Source: Mariniphaga sp041684965 (GTDB lineage Bacteria > Bacteroidota > Bacteroidia > Bacteroidales > Prolixibacteraceae). From it: 64,000 nucleotides of DNA. The notes under the pieces were generated by a model. That model saw only the letters and a program-made list of their open reading frames with translations. It did no database searches and had not been told where the DNA came from. How positions within the stretch are numbered: position 1 is the first letter of the stretch; each line of letters opens with the position of its first letter. Shown piece by piece: positions 1 to 8,735 of this stretch. The translations under genes and the position numbers were made by a program. The stretch lies in NCBI GenBank assembly GCA_041684965.1, contig JAWLGR010000025.1, positions 1 to 64,000 of the forward strand. The letters run 5' to 3'.

Positions 1-1
1 G

Positions 2-73
2 GTTAACCGGGTATTTGCTGTTGTAAAAAGACAAGTACCCTATGTGAAAATTTATCAACAAAATTTTGCCTGA
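2..73 (+). CDS. possible C-terminal tail of a gene cut by the window edge
   Basis: Frame 2 is the only plus-strand frame open from the window edge; it runs for 23 codons to a TGA at 71-73. The peptide (VNRVFAVVKRQVPYVKIY and on) is too short to assign. A periplasmic adaptor gene often precedes an RND permease in Bacteroidota operons, so this could be its tail, but that is inference only. Confidence 0.25.
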   Translation, partial: VNRVFAVVKRQVPYVKIYQQNFA

Positions 74-96
74 AAATTTGGATATATCTTAGAATT

Positions 97-216
97 CACT
101 AAAACACTAAAACAGTAAAACACTAAAACACTAAAACAGTAAAACACTAAAACAGTAAAACAGTAAAACAATGAGACACTAAAACAATAAAACAATGAGA
201 CACTAAAACAATAAAA
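97..216 (+). repeat. tandem array of an 8-bp unit (CACTAAAA), 15 units
   Basis: Fifteen consecutive 8-bp units can be read without a gap. Most are CACTAAAA, CAGTAAAA or CAATAAAA, with two CAATGAGA. The array ends 7 bp before the ATG of the RND gene, so it occupies its whole 5' untranslated region. The same unit recurs inside that gene (1665-1720) and at 11781-11812 and, on the other strand, 31930-31953. Confidence 0.95.
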
Positions 217-223
217 CTAACCC

Positions 224-3200
224 ATGGTAAACTTTCTCATCCACCGCCCCATAGCCGTCACAATGGCTTTCCTGGCGCTGTTGCTGATAGGATTGGCAAC
301 GACGTTCAGCCTGCCGGTATCGTTGATGCCCGATATTGATATTCCGGTTGTAACCATTCGTGTCTCGTCGACCGAACTGCCTGCCCGGCAGCTTGAAAAT
401 ACGGTTGTAAGGCCGCTGCGCAATGTACTGAAGGAAGTGAACAATGTGGAGTCTATGAAAAGCGAAACCCGCGACGGCTCCGCCTGGGTGGAACTTCGCT
501 TCAGGCATGGCACCCCGGTCGACCTGGCTTCGGTGGAAGTTAACGAGAAGGTGGACAAGGCAATGAACTACCTTCCCCGCGACATGCGCCGCCCGGAAGT
601 TATCCGTGCCAGCGCTTCCGATATTCCGGTCTTTTACCTGATGGTTACTCAAAAGAATCCGGAACGCCCCCAGTTTGCCTCAGTCCACCCTCACACTGCA
701 GGGCCTTCTTCCCCTGATAAGGGGCAGGTCAGCTCGTCATCCAACCAACTGCAGGCTATAAGGGGTTCCGGTTCGAATTCCGCCCCTTTGCAGTTTGAGC
801 GTGGGGCAGGACTGCTTGATTTGAGCAATTTCACCAGCCAGGTCATCCGAAAACGACTGGAACAGTTGCCGGAGGTGGCGCTGGTGGACATGAGCGGATT
901 GCATTTCCCGGAAATAAAAATCACACCCCGGAGGGAATACCTGCTGAGCGGCGCCTTTTCCATTTCCCGGCTGGAGCAGGTTTTACGTGAAAACAACATC
1001 GATTTGGGCAACCTGCTCATACGCGACGGACAATACCAGTACAACATCCGGTTTAATACCCGGCTACGCGAAGTTTCCGAAATCGAAAACATCCCGGTTA
1101 ACATAGGGGGTATGGTGAAAAAGCTTAGTGAACTGGCTGAGGTTAACCTGTTGTCACAACAACCCCAGGGGAGCGTACGGCTGAATTCAGGCAACGCCAT
1201 GAGCCTGGCCATCATCAAGCAATCGGCAGCCCGCATGTCTGATTTGAGAAAAGAACTCGACTTTATGGTGTCGAGGTTCCGAAAGGATTACCCCGACCTC
1301 GAATTCACTGTCACCCGCGACCAGACAAGGCTGCTGGAATATTCCATCAGCAACCTGGGACAAAGCCTTCTCATTGGCGGACTGCTGGCTTTTCTTTCCA
1401 TGTTCCTGTTCCTGCGCGAAGGCAGGGCCCCCTGGCTCATTGGCATCAGCATCCCCGTATCACTTATCATTACCCTGCTGTTTTTCTACCTCGCCGGTCT
1501 CTCCATCAACATCATCTCCCTCTCAGGTCTCGTCCTTGGCGTTGGTATGATGATCGACAATTCCATCATCGTCATCGACAACATCACCCAACACAGGCAA
1601 AGGATTTTTAGACACAGGACTGATAGACACAAGACACAGGACAGCCCGGAAGGAACAACAGAAACATTCAAACCCTTAAACCCTGAAACACTCAAACATT
1701 CAAACCCTGAAACACTAAAACATCTAATTAATCTTTCAAAATCATGTGATGCCGGCACCAACGAAGTCATCCGTCCGCTTATCACTTCCGTGCTCACCAC
1801 CTGTGCCGTATTCATCCCCCTCATCTTCATGAAAGGAATGGCCGGTGCCCTGTTCTTCGACCAGGCAGCAGCAGTAACCATCGGACTGGTGGTATCCCTG
1901 ATTGTTTCCATCACCCTGCTGCCCACGCTCTACCGGTTGTTTTACCGGAACAGCAGATATGAAACCACGCGTAGGAAAAAGCAGCCCATCTATTTTCGCT
2001 GGTATGAAACCGGTTTAAAATATGTGTTGCGCCATCAGTGGGTGTCGGTGCCGGCTTTTCTTTTGATGCCTGTTCTGGCATTGGTGTTGTGGACGTTTTT
2101 GCCCGTATCGCAATTCCCTGAAGTAAGTCACGATGAAGTACTGCTTGAAATCGACTGGAATGAACCGGTTACACTCGATGAAAACCTTACACGGACCACC
2201 ACCCTGCTGTCGGGTTTTTCCACTGCACCGGTATATGTCATTGAAGAAGCCGGAAGGCAGCAATACCTGCTTGGAAATGGTGCGGAAGCAGGGATTTCAG
2301 AAAACAGGTTGTATATTAAAGTAGCCTCAGCCGAACATTTGGAAGCGCTTACCCGGGAACTTGAGCTGGCTTTAAAAAGCCGGTTTCCATCGGCGGGATT
2401 TCGTTTTACGGAAACCGACAACCTGTTCAACCAGGCGTTTGGAAAGCCTGAAGCACCGCTGGTAGCAAGGTTCAGCCATATTAACCCGGGAAACAGCGAT
2501 TTCCTGAATCAACTGGCAGGATTGCAGGAATCGGCCCAGGCAGAGTTTAACGATAAGGTGCAGTCGCAGCTCATTACCCGCCGCCTGGTGCTGCTGGAAA
2601 CCGATCCCGAAAAGCTGTTGTTTTACCAGGTCGACCACAACGATTTGTACCGGGAAGTAAAGAGCGCCTTCAATGTCAACACGGTTTTTACTATGAACGA
2701 CAACAACATGTACGTGCCGGTAAGCATCGGCAACAGGTACCAGTCGGTTTACGACATTGTGCAGCAGGTAACCGTGAGGAACAGGAACGGCGGCCAGATA
2801 CCGTTGTCGGGACTAGTTACCATCAGTGCCGGCAGCGGATTAAAAACAATTACGGCAGGCAGGGAGGGAGAATACTTTCCAGTCATGCTGCATATCTACT
2901 CAAGGGAATTCGGCGATGCCACTTCCCGGTTAAAAGACCTCGCCACACAACATGCCGGGTTTGATGTAACCTTCGGGGGCTCCCTGCTGTCGAACCGTGC
3001 CATGCTGAACGAATTACTGCTTATCATCGGAGTAAGTTTGCTGCTGCTTTACTTTATCCTGGCAGCGCAGTTTGAGTCGTTTGTATTGCCGCTGATTGTG
3101 CTTGTTGAAGTTCCTCTTAACCTGTTTGGAGTGTTTTTATTGCTGATGCTGTTCGGCTCGGGCATCAACATCATGTCGGCCATCGGGATCATCGTCATGG

Positions 3201-3532
3201 CCGGAATAGTCATCAACGACTCCATATTAAAAATAGACACCATCAACAAGCTTATGGACAGCGGGCATTCGTTGCTGCGTGCCATCTTTGAAGGAGGCCG
3301 CCGGCGCCTGAAACCCATCCTCATGACCAGCCTCACCACCATTCTGGCCATGCTGCCGTTCCTGTTTCAGAAAGGCATGGGCGCCGAACTGCAAAAACCA
3401 CTGGGCCTGGCCATCATCGGCGGGATGCTGGTGGGTACCGTGGTGAGCTTGTATCTGATACCGCTGATGTATTATTTGTTGAAAAGAAAATCAGCAGAAG
3501 TAAAAAAAGAATTTAGCATTCAACTAGTTTAA
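224..3532 (+). CDS. RND efflux transporter permease (AcrB/HAE family) with two in-frame insertions
   Basis: Inner-membrane proton-driven pump subunit that would work with a periplasmic adaptor and a TolC-like channel. It has the RND layout: N-terminal TM1 (MVNFLIHRPIAVTMAFLALL), a periplasmic porter domain, a TM2-TM6 block with a TM4 relay segment (GVGMMIDNSIIVIDN), a second porter domain, and a C-terminal TM block. At 1102 residues it is slightly long because of two insertions. Residues about 145-194 are a Ser/Gly-rich stretch in the first porter domain, before LLDLSNF. Residues about 458-507 lie in the cytoplasmic TM4-TM5 loop and contain an 8-residue repeat (NPETLKHS/NPETLKHL) encoded by the 8-bp DNA repeat. 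The start is the first ATG after the CACTAAAA array; no Shine-Dalgarno is visible. Substrate unknown. Confidence 0.9.
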   Translation: MVNFLIHRPIAVTMAFLALLLIGLATTFSLPVSLMPDIDIPVVTIRVSSTELPARQLENTVVRPLRNVLKEVNNVESMKSETRDGSAWVELRFRHGTPVDLASVEVNEKVDKAMNYLPRDMRRPEVIRASASDIPVFYLMVTQKNPERPQFASVHPHTAGPSSPDKGQVSSSSNQLQAIRGSGSNSAPLQFERGAGLLDLSNFTSQVIRKRLEQLPEVALVDMSGLHFPEIKITPRREYLLSGAFSISRLEQVLRENNIDLGNLLIRDGQYQYNIRFNTRLREVSEIENIPVNIGGMVKKLSELAEVNLLSQQPQGSVRLNSGNAMSLAIIKQSAARMSDLRKELDFMVSRFRKDYPDLEFTVTRDQTRLLEYSISNLGQSLLIGGLLAFLSMFLFLREGRAPWLIGISIPVSLIITLLFFYLAGLSINIISLSGLVLGVGMMIDNSIIVIDNITQHRQRIFRHRTDRHKTQDSPEGTTETFKPLNPETLKHSNPETLKHLINLSKSCDAGTNEVIRPLITSVLTTCAVFIPLIFMKGMAGALFFDQAAAVTIGLVVSLIVSITLLPTLYRLFYRNSRYETTRRKKQPIYFRWYETGLKYVLRHQWVSVPAFLLMPVLALVLWTFLPVSQFPEVSHDEVLLEIDWNEPVTLDENLTRTTTLLSGFSTAPVYVIEEAGRQQYLLGNGAEAGISENRLYIKVASAEHLEALTRELELALKSRFPSAGFRFTETDNLFNQAFGKPEAPLVARFSHINPGNSDFLNQLAGLQESAQAEFNDKVQSQLITRRLVLLETDPEKLLFYQVDHNDLYREVKSAFNVNTVFTMNDNNMYVPVSIGNRYQSVYDIVQQVTVRNRNGGQIPLSGLVTISAGSGLKTITAGREGEYFPVMLHIYSREFGDATSRLKDLATQHAGFDVTFGGSLLSNRAMLNELLLIIGVSLLLLYFILAAQFESFVLPLIVLVEVPLNLFGVFLLLMLFGSGINIMSAIGIIVMAGIVINDSILKIDTINKLMDSGHSLLRAIFEGGRRRLKPILMTSLTTILAMLPFLFQKGMGAELQKPLGLAIIGGMLVGTVVSLYLIPLMYYLLKRKSAEVKKEFSIQLV
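1665..1720 (+). repeat. 8-bp-unit repeat inside the RND coding sequence, 7 units
   Basis: Seven contiguous 8-bp units (CATTCAAA, CCCTTAAA, CCCTGAAA, CACTCAAA, CATTCAAA, CCCTGAAA, CACTAAAA) match the period and consensus C[AC]nTnAAA of the array at 97-216. Since 24 bp is three units and eight codons, the protein shows an 8-residue repeat. Flanking conserved RND sequence resumes at about 1746 (CDAGTNEVIRPL). Confidence 0.9.
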
Positions 3533-3548
3533 CCCAAAAGGAAATAAG

Positions 3549-3843
3549 ATGGAAAAGCTGATCATAAACGAAAAAAAACAGACCATTCTGGTTGATTTTA
3601 AAGATATTATTTCTTTTAATGCTACGGGGCGGTATACACAGGTAATCACACTGAGTGGAAAATATCTGTCATGTAAAAATCTGGGAGCTCTGGAACAGGA
3701 ATTACCGGATTATTTTTACCGGATACACGATTCTCATGCAATTAACCTGTTGGACAACTGCATGCGACTATGTAGTACAATATTATTGTCGTATCGACGG
3801 TCCATACGGCTCATTAGTTATACTTGATTGTCGTCCTAACTAA
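3549..3843 (+). pseudogene. LytTR-type DNA-binding domain, probably frameshifted
   Basis: Residues 1-70 resemble a LytTR domain (response regulators of the LytR/AlgR family): an N-terminal strand (ILVDFKDIISFNATGRYTQV), LSGKYLSCKNLGALEQEL, then FYRIHDSHAINL, the usual 'RIH.S..IN' signature. After INL the frame gives unrelated sequence and stops at 3827. The +1 frame instead gives YVVQYYCRIDGPYGSLVIL and stops at 3843, more like the expected end of the domain, so a single-base indel near 3755-3770 is likely. No receiver domain or kinase lies nearby. It begins 16 bp after the RND stop. It may never have been longer than the isolated domain. Confidence 0.55.
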
Positions 3844-3915
3844 TCAAGTTTAAATTGCATTCCATTGAAATTTCATGGAATGCTATTTAATATGTAGTTC
3901 TTATTAAAGTGTGCG

Positions 3916-4971
3916 ATGAAAAAGTATTTGATTATTATTTCTATTTCTATTGGTAGCATATGCCTAAGCTTTTCTTGTAATAAACTTCCTGAAAAGGGGA
4001 AAATTGATTATTTTACAAGAGCTGACTTTCCTGACAGTATTCACGTAACATTGGAAACAATTCCAATTTCTCCGAAAATTCTTAATCCAATTTCTTTCTA
4101 TGTTTTAAGGGACTCATTGCTTCTGGTGCGTAATGCTCAAAATTCTGAGTACATGGTGGAAATATATAATTTAAATACCCGGCAGCCTATTTTGAAAACC
4201 GCCCACCGAGGTCGGGGTCCTAATGAGGTGTTAGGCGGTTTTATACTTTATCGTTCAGAGTCAGGATATTTTTTGTTTCATGATATGATCTCCCGCCGGT
4301 TCTTAAAATATGACATTGATTCCCTTTTGGCAAACGGGGAAAATTATCATCCATTGATACAGGATACTCCCCCTGAAGCCGTAGATGTAGCACTGATGGA
4401 TAGCAACAGGTTTGTGTTTTACGATGACCGATATTTGGAAAATAAAGAATTTTCAAACGGAGTACCGGAATTAGGTGTTGAAAATTTAAATTCTAAAGCT
4501 AAATATAGTGCCAAAAAATTCAGATATTATGCAGGTACAGTTAATGGAGGAAAAATATACGTTTCACCCGACTGCTCAAAAATATTTGTATTTTCCATAA
4601 ATGATGATAAAATAAACATTTACGATCGTCGATTCGTATTGCAAAAGACACTTAAAGGCCCTGTTAATCATTTACCTGAATATACAATCCAGAAAAACTC
4701 ATAGGGTACAACTTCAATCAGGTGCAGTAATAGTTTACCCGCATACAGCCTGGGTTTTACAACCAATGACTATATATATACCGTTTATTTAGGATACAAG
4801 GATTTCCGGAAATATACCGAAATATTCAAATTAAACTGGGAGGGTAAATTAATTACCCGCTATATTGTCGATTGTAATATTAATGTTTTATCTGTCAGTA
4901 ATGGATATATGTATGCTACTGCCATGGATGCTCCGCGTTCAATGCCCAAATTGGTCCGGTATAAAATGTAG
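3916..4971 (+). pseudogene. six-bladed beta-propeller lipoprotein interrupted by an in-frame TAG
   Basis: Reads as a lipoprotein of the BF4221/DUF5128 propeller family: signal peptide with a lipobox-like Cys (ICLSFSC), then the family signature HRGRGPNEV near residue 95. A TAG at 4702-4704 ends the first 262 residues. The same frame stays open after it for 88 codons (GTTSIRCSNSLPAYSLGF...KLVRYKM) and stops at 4969-4971. The joined length of about 350 fits its paralogues here (355 and 341). The continuation carries the usual last-blade sequence, so this is one gene with a nonsense change. Function of the family is not established; exported propellers of this kind may bind a ligand at the outer membrane. 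Confidence 0.8.
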
Positions 4972-4988
4972 AACGAAATCAACCTGTT

Positions 4989-5774
4989 ATGTATAGGAAG
5001 AAAATCTTAATACTATTAACCGTTATATTGTCTTTGTGGTGCTGTAAAAACAATGCCCAAAATAATAATGAAGCAGATTACGGGAATATTGCTTCAATTT
5101 CTGAAACAGAAATATTCAACGACACTGTTTTATCTGTTTTGGATGTAAAACAGGAAATTTATAAAGAATCGCCTAAATTCATTTATTACTTTAATGGTGA
5201 CTGTGCAAGCTGTATCGCAGCATTCCTTACATTTTTTGAAAATTGGCAACAGACAGAAATGATAATGCCGACGTTTTTTATAGCTTCTGCCTCCAGCCTG
5301 GATGTTCTGAATTTTTATATGGAAAAAGCAAATCTGAAATTGCATAATTCACTGCAGTTTCTGCTTCTTGACAATCAGGAACTGGTTAAAAAGTATAATC
5401 CATATATGAACCATGTAAAGAGAACCATCTATATTTTGCTCATTGACAGGGAAAATAGAATAATTGAATCCCGGAATCCTTTCCTGGTCAAAAATTCAAT
5501 GCTTAAATATGACCGGATAAATGATGATTATAAGCTTCATTATAATCCAAGGGCAATACAGCAACAACCCGGAACACAACCGCTCAGGCTCCTGGATTTT
5601 ATTGATGAGAGCAACCCTCCTCTGATAATGCTTAACGGAGAAGAAAGCTCCTCCGGGGCAGTGAAAAGAATATTGGGAGAGGTGAAAGAATGGTCTTATG
5701 TTAAAGGTGCATCTGCTGTTCTGCTTTATGGAAATAAAGGTAAAAATGGAGTCCTGGTTGTAAGAACCAGGTGA
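4989..5774 (+). CDS. exported thioredoxin-fold protein with C-terminal TonB-plug-like segment
   Basis: Residues 1-24 form a signal peptide with a Cys-Cys at the end (LSLWCCKNN), so probably a lipoprotein. Residues about 55-165 look thioredoxin-like, with a redox-type FNGDCASC motif near residue 71 (C-A-S-C). Residues about 200-261 (PLIMLNGEESS, then VKGASAVLLYGNKGKNGVLVV) match the plug consensus of TonB-dependent receptors, where KGASAaalYGsrGaNGVIlI is typical. It starts 17 bp after the preceding propeller gene, so the two could be co-transcribed. The combination suggests an envelope protein linking redox chemistry to a surface complex; that is inference. Confidence 0.6.
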   Translation: MYRKKILILLTVILSLWCCKNNAQNNNEADYGNIASISETEIFNDTVLSVLDVKQEIYKESPKFIYYFNGDCASCIAAFLTFFENWQQTEMIMPTFFIASASSLDVLNFYMEKANLKLHNSLQFLLLDNQELVKKYNPYMNHVKRTIYILLIDRENRIIESRNPFLVKNSMLKYDRINDDYKLHYNPRAIQQQPGTQPLRLLDFIDESNPPLIMLNGEESSSGAVKRILGEVKEWSYVKGASAVLLYGNKGKNGVLVVRTR

Positions 5775-5786
5775 TTTTTCACTTAT

Positions 5787-5850
5787 CAGCGAATCAGGTA
5801 ACTTCTATGCCATTTTTCTGAATCTCACCCAGGAAACCGGCATCATCCGA
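5787..5850 (-). pseudogene. 64-bp fragment of a nucleotidyltransferase antitoxin gene
   Basis: This segment matches 11871-11934 with a single mismatch over 64 bp. There it is the 3' end (stop codon and last residues, FLGEIQKNGIEVT) of a MNT-type nucleotidyltransferase gene. Here nothing else of the gene remains. It shows that a sister TA module once stood between the propeller genes or that recombination carried its end here. Confidence 0.85.
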
Positions 5851-5953
5851 ATCGAAACAGATTTGGGAGAATATTAAAACTATAGAATTCATTAGCAAAA
5901 TACTAAATTTAAGGATGAATAATAATACTGTAATCAATTAAATGTGAACTAAA

Positions 5954-7021
5954 ATGAGCATCAAAAAAGATTTAACCGTACTTTTAGTGCTATTAACCTT
6001 TAATATCGCTACTTCATTAATTTTTATTTCATGCCAAAAGGAAGAGGAAATTAAAGTTATGGATACGATGGAAAATGAAATACTTCACGGGAGTATTGAA
6101 TTTCCGGTTATAACAAAATTTGCAGCAGATGTTTTTGAAATTGATTCGTTGCTGGTTGTAATAACACCGTTTAGCAGTGATGGAATTTTTTCTGTATATT
6201 CCAAACACACTGGTCATGAAAAGTTTACTTTAAGAAAACGAGGCAATGGTCCTGATGAATATTTACAGCCTGGTATCTATAAGTCAGGAAGCAATCTCAT
6301 ATCATTATGGGATACAAATAAAAAGTTTTCTGAGATCAATCCTGTATTAAACGGGGAAGGGGAAATCACATTCAATTTATTAAGCAGCCGAAAAATAAAT
6401 CAGGGAGGAATGAAAATTTTTCGCTTCAATCAGGATATGTTGATTTCAAATATTCATCCTCATTCTGGCATGTTTGCATTATTCAATAATCAGGGGGAGA
6501 TTATTGGAGATTATTTTGGCAAAAGCCCATTGCAAAATGTTTCTGATAATTATGAAAGGTTCCAGGGACTTATTGCTGTTTCAAGCCAGCAAAAGGTATT
6601 TATATATGGTACATCCGACCTTGGTTATCTGTGTGCTTATGAGCTAAACGAAATGAATCAACCGGTATTAAAATGGGAGTACTACATACATCAAAGACCG
6701 TTTTATAAATTTACAAACGAAAATCTTGAGTGGGATGAACAAAATCATGTAAAGGGTATTAAAGGAATTCAAATTCATCAAAACAAAATTATTGTTTTAT
6801 ACAGCGGTAAATCTATTTCATTACCTGGCAATAAACCAGAAGGTGCATTTTCAGATAACCTGTATGTAATGAATACTGAGGGTGAAATTTTAAAAAAATA
6901 TAAGTTAGACACTCCTGTATTAAAATGTTATTACTCGGAAAAAGACTCAGCCTTATATGGAATAACCATTACAGATGACTGGCAGATTGTTAAGTTTCAG
7001 GTAGATTTAGGTGCATTATAA
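5954..7021 (+). CDS. six-bladed beta-propeller lipoprotein (BF4221/DUF5128-like)
   Basis: 355 residues. N-terminal signal peptide with lipobox (LIFISC at about residue 26). The family signature KRGNGPDEYLQPG sits near residue 100. The C-terminal part has the repeated blade pattern (LPGNKPEGAFSDNLYVMNTEGEILKKYKLD). It is closely similar in order and wording to the gene at 21571 (shared phrases include DYFGKSP and YLCAYEL), so the two are recent paralogues. Predicted to be anchored in the outer membrane. The next propeller gene starts 11 bp downstream, which implies one transcript. Ligand and role unknown. Confidence 0.8.
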   Translation: MSIKKDLTVLLVLLTFNIATSLIFISCQKEEEIKVMDTMENEILHGSIEFPVITKFAADVFEIDSLLVVITPFSSDGIFSVYSKHTGHEKFTLRKRGNGPDEYLQPGIYKSGSNLISLWDTNKKFSEINPVLNGEGEITFNLLSSRKINQGGMKIFRFNQDMLISNIHPHSGMFALFNNQGEIIGDYFGKSPLQNVSDNYERFQGLIAVSSQQKVFIYGTSDLGYLCAYELNEMNQPVLKWEYYIHQRPFYKFTNENLEWDEQNHVKGIKGIQIHQNKIIVLYSGKSISLPGNKPEGAFSDNLYVMNTEGEILKKYKLDTPVLKCYYSEKDSALYGITITDDWQIVKFQVDLGAL

Positions 7022-7032
7022 AAGTTTCCAAC

Positions 7033-8259
7033 ATGAAAACCAGGTTAGTTTTTATCCTATTTTGTTTGTGTGGTATTGCCTTTAGTTGTAAGGAAAAGGT
7101 ACAACCTGCTGATACGGCAGAAATTATCAATGTCAATCCCAATGAAGCAACGGAAGAAGTTAAATTATCTGAGATTGCAGATTCTGTAAAATGCATCAAA
7201 TTAGAAACCGGACCTGAATGTGTGATGGGAAGGCTCCATAGCATAATAATCAAACGAAAATACATCTATGCCTGGGATGTAAGCCAGCAAACGGTTTTTG
7301 TTTTTAACAGGAATAGTAAATTTATAACAAAGCTTGATAAGCAAGGGAGAGGTCCTGATGAATATCTTCATATCGGCGCTGTATTTATTGATGAAAATGA
7401 AGAATATGTTGATATTATTAATTCTGTTAGTGACAACACCAGTATAATGAGGTATTCGAATTTAACCTTCAACCTGTTGGAGAAACAACCTATTCCCAAA
7501 ATATCAGCCAATACCTGCAGACGAATGGGAGATACCTATTATTTTGCCACACAGCAGATTGAAAACAGAGTAGATGGAAATAATACCAATGCCGGAATAT
7601 TAGTTGTAAAGGACGGTAAGGTTAAAGGAACTTTGTTTGATAAACAGATAGTAACTCATAATTCTTCGTTTTCTCCAAATAGTGAAAGCTTTACAATTAA
7701 TAACAGTAATGAGTTGTTTGTTTCGGTCATGTATGATAACACCTTCTATCAATTGGACGATATGAATGCATATCCCAGATTCACAATTAATTTTGGAAAA
7801 TACGGTATCGATAATTTAATTGGTCTTAAACCACTTGGAGAACAAATAGAGTACATAAAAAAAATAAATGGACTGGCTTCTTTTCCTGTGCTCACTATTA
7901 ACAATACTGAAATAATTGCATTTTCCTATTATTTCAAACAGGATAATAAAGAGCGAATGTTTAGAGAACCTGACTTTCGCCAGTACATTCGGTTAAAGAA
8001 GAACAGTAAAGTTTTTCATACAAAAAGAATTAAAAATGACATCACACCTTTTCCCGAAAAAATATACCTAAGCTCTTATTTTTTCCAGGTCGCACATGAA
8101 GTTTGGAATAAGGATTATTTAGTGGATATTATTTTGCCTCAATACTATTTTTCTCCCAATGGTGAAACCCAAATAAATGTAGAAGGCATCGGGCTTTTTT
8201 CTATAGAAGATAATCCAATTATTGTTCTGATGAAACTTAAGAAGGAATTAAGGCTATAA
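7033..8259 (+). CDS. six-bladed beta-propeller lipoprotein (BF4221/DUF5128-like)
   Basis: 408 residues with a short lipoprotein signal (LFCLCGIAFSCKEK). After it come the family features LSEIADSVKCIKLET (blade 1 entry), then DKQGRGPDEYLHIG near residue 105. It ends with FSIEDNPIIVLMKLK, the usual C-terminal blade. It belongs to the longer, 400-residue subgroup, as does the gene at 13771. A 267-bp piece of this gene (7165-7431) is repeated at 9819-10085 with about a dozen mismatches. Located directly after a shorter paralogue and before the YefM/YoeB module. Confidence 0.8.
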   Translation: MKTRLVFILFCLCGIAFSCKEKVQPADTAEIINVNPNEATEEVKLSEIADSVKCIKLETGPECVMGRLHSIIIKRKYIYAWDVSQQTVFVFNRNSKFITKLDKQGRGPDEYLHIGAVFIDENEEYVDIINSVSDNTSIMRYSNLTFNLLEKQPIPKISANTCRRMGDTYYFATQQIENRVDGNNTNAGILVVKDGKVKGTLFDKQIVTHNSSFSPNSESFTINNSNELFVSVMYDNTFYQLDDMNAYPRFTINFGKYGIDNLIGLKPLGEQIEYIKKINGLASFPVLTINNTEIIAFSYYFKQDNKERMFREPDFRQYIRLKKNSKVFHTKRIKNDITPFPEKIYLSSYFFQVAHEVWNKDYLVDIILPQYYFSPNGETQINVEGIGLFSIEDNPIIVLMKLKKELRL

Positions 8260-8433
8260 AACGAAAATCAATTTGCTGTTCCTAACTTTTTTAATACTCT
8301 GTATTTCTAACAGTTTCAAAATGAGCATGAAGCCTAATAAAAATCAGTTAAAATCAGTCCTTCCGGTATCGAACCATGCTGAAATTTTGTCTTCCATTTC
8401 TCCTGGCACTTGTGAAATTGTAATTTCAAAATA

Positions 8434-8463
8434 TTGTACATATATTTGTACTCTTATTTGTAC
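8434..8463 (+). promoter_or_regulatory. promoter/operator of the YefM-YoeB module with three TTGTAC boxes
   Basis: TTGTAC occurs at 8434, 8446 and 8458, exactly 12 bp apart, just upstream of the antitoxin ATG (8481). TATATTTG at 8441-8448 fits the Bacteroidota -7 consensus TAnnTTTG, with a TTG about 20 bp upstream. YefM/Phd antitoxins autoregulate by binding repeated short palindromic sites, and GTAC is a palindrome, so these boxes are good operator candidates. Binding itself is inferred. Confidence 0.5.
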
Positions 8464-8480
8464 AGTAAAATTGAAAAAAT

Positions 8481-8735
8481 ATGCTGACTACAACACTTTC
8501 AGATTTTAGAAAGAATATCAAGAAATATCTTGATAATGTAACATCAGATTTCGAAACCTTAATTATCAACAGAGGAAAGGATTCCGGAGTGGTTGTTATG
8601 TCTCTTGATGAATACAATTCATTAAATGCGACACAACATGAATTATCTTCAAAGACTAATGAAAAGAGACTCGATTCTGCAATAGAAAAACTAAAAGCCG
8701 GTAATTCATTTCAAAAAGACTTGCTGAATCAATGA
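8481..8735 (+). CDS. yefM: YefM/Phd-family antitoxin
   Basis: 84 residues, typical length. N-terminal LSDFRKNIKKYLDNV is the Phd/YefM DNA-binding and dimer region (usual form 'ysefR.nl..yld.V'), followed by INRGKDSGVVVMSLDEYNSL, the family hallmark. The C-terminal tail (LDSAIEKLKAGNSFQKDLLNQ) is the toxin-binding part. It should neutralise the YoeB toxin downstream and repress its own promoter. Odd point: the toxin normally follows at once or overlaps, but here about 140 bp intervene. Confidence 0.9.
   Translation: MLTTTLSDFRKNIKKYLDNVTSDFETLIINRGKDSGVVVMSLDEYNSLNATQHELSSKTNEKRLDSAIEKLKAGNSFQKDLLNQ

Noticed and set aside
97..216. Short regular repeats as a CRISPR or iteron array
   Set aside because: Unit is only 8 bp with no spacers, and no replication or cas gene is near; classed as simple repeat.
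8273..8509. 78-codon frame after the propeller gene
   Set aside because: Begins with a signal-like stretch (LLFLTFLILCISNSF) but then reads through the TTGTAC promoter boxes and into yefM; at best a remnant.
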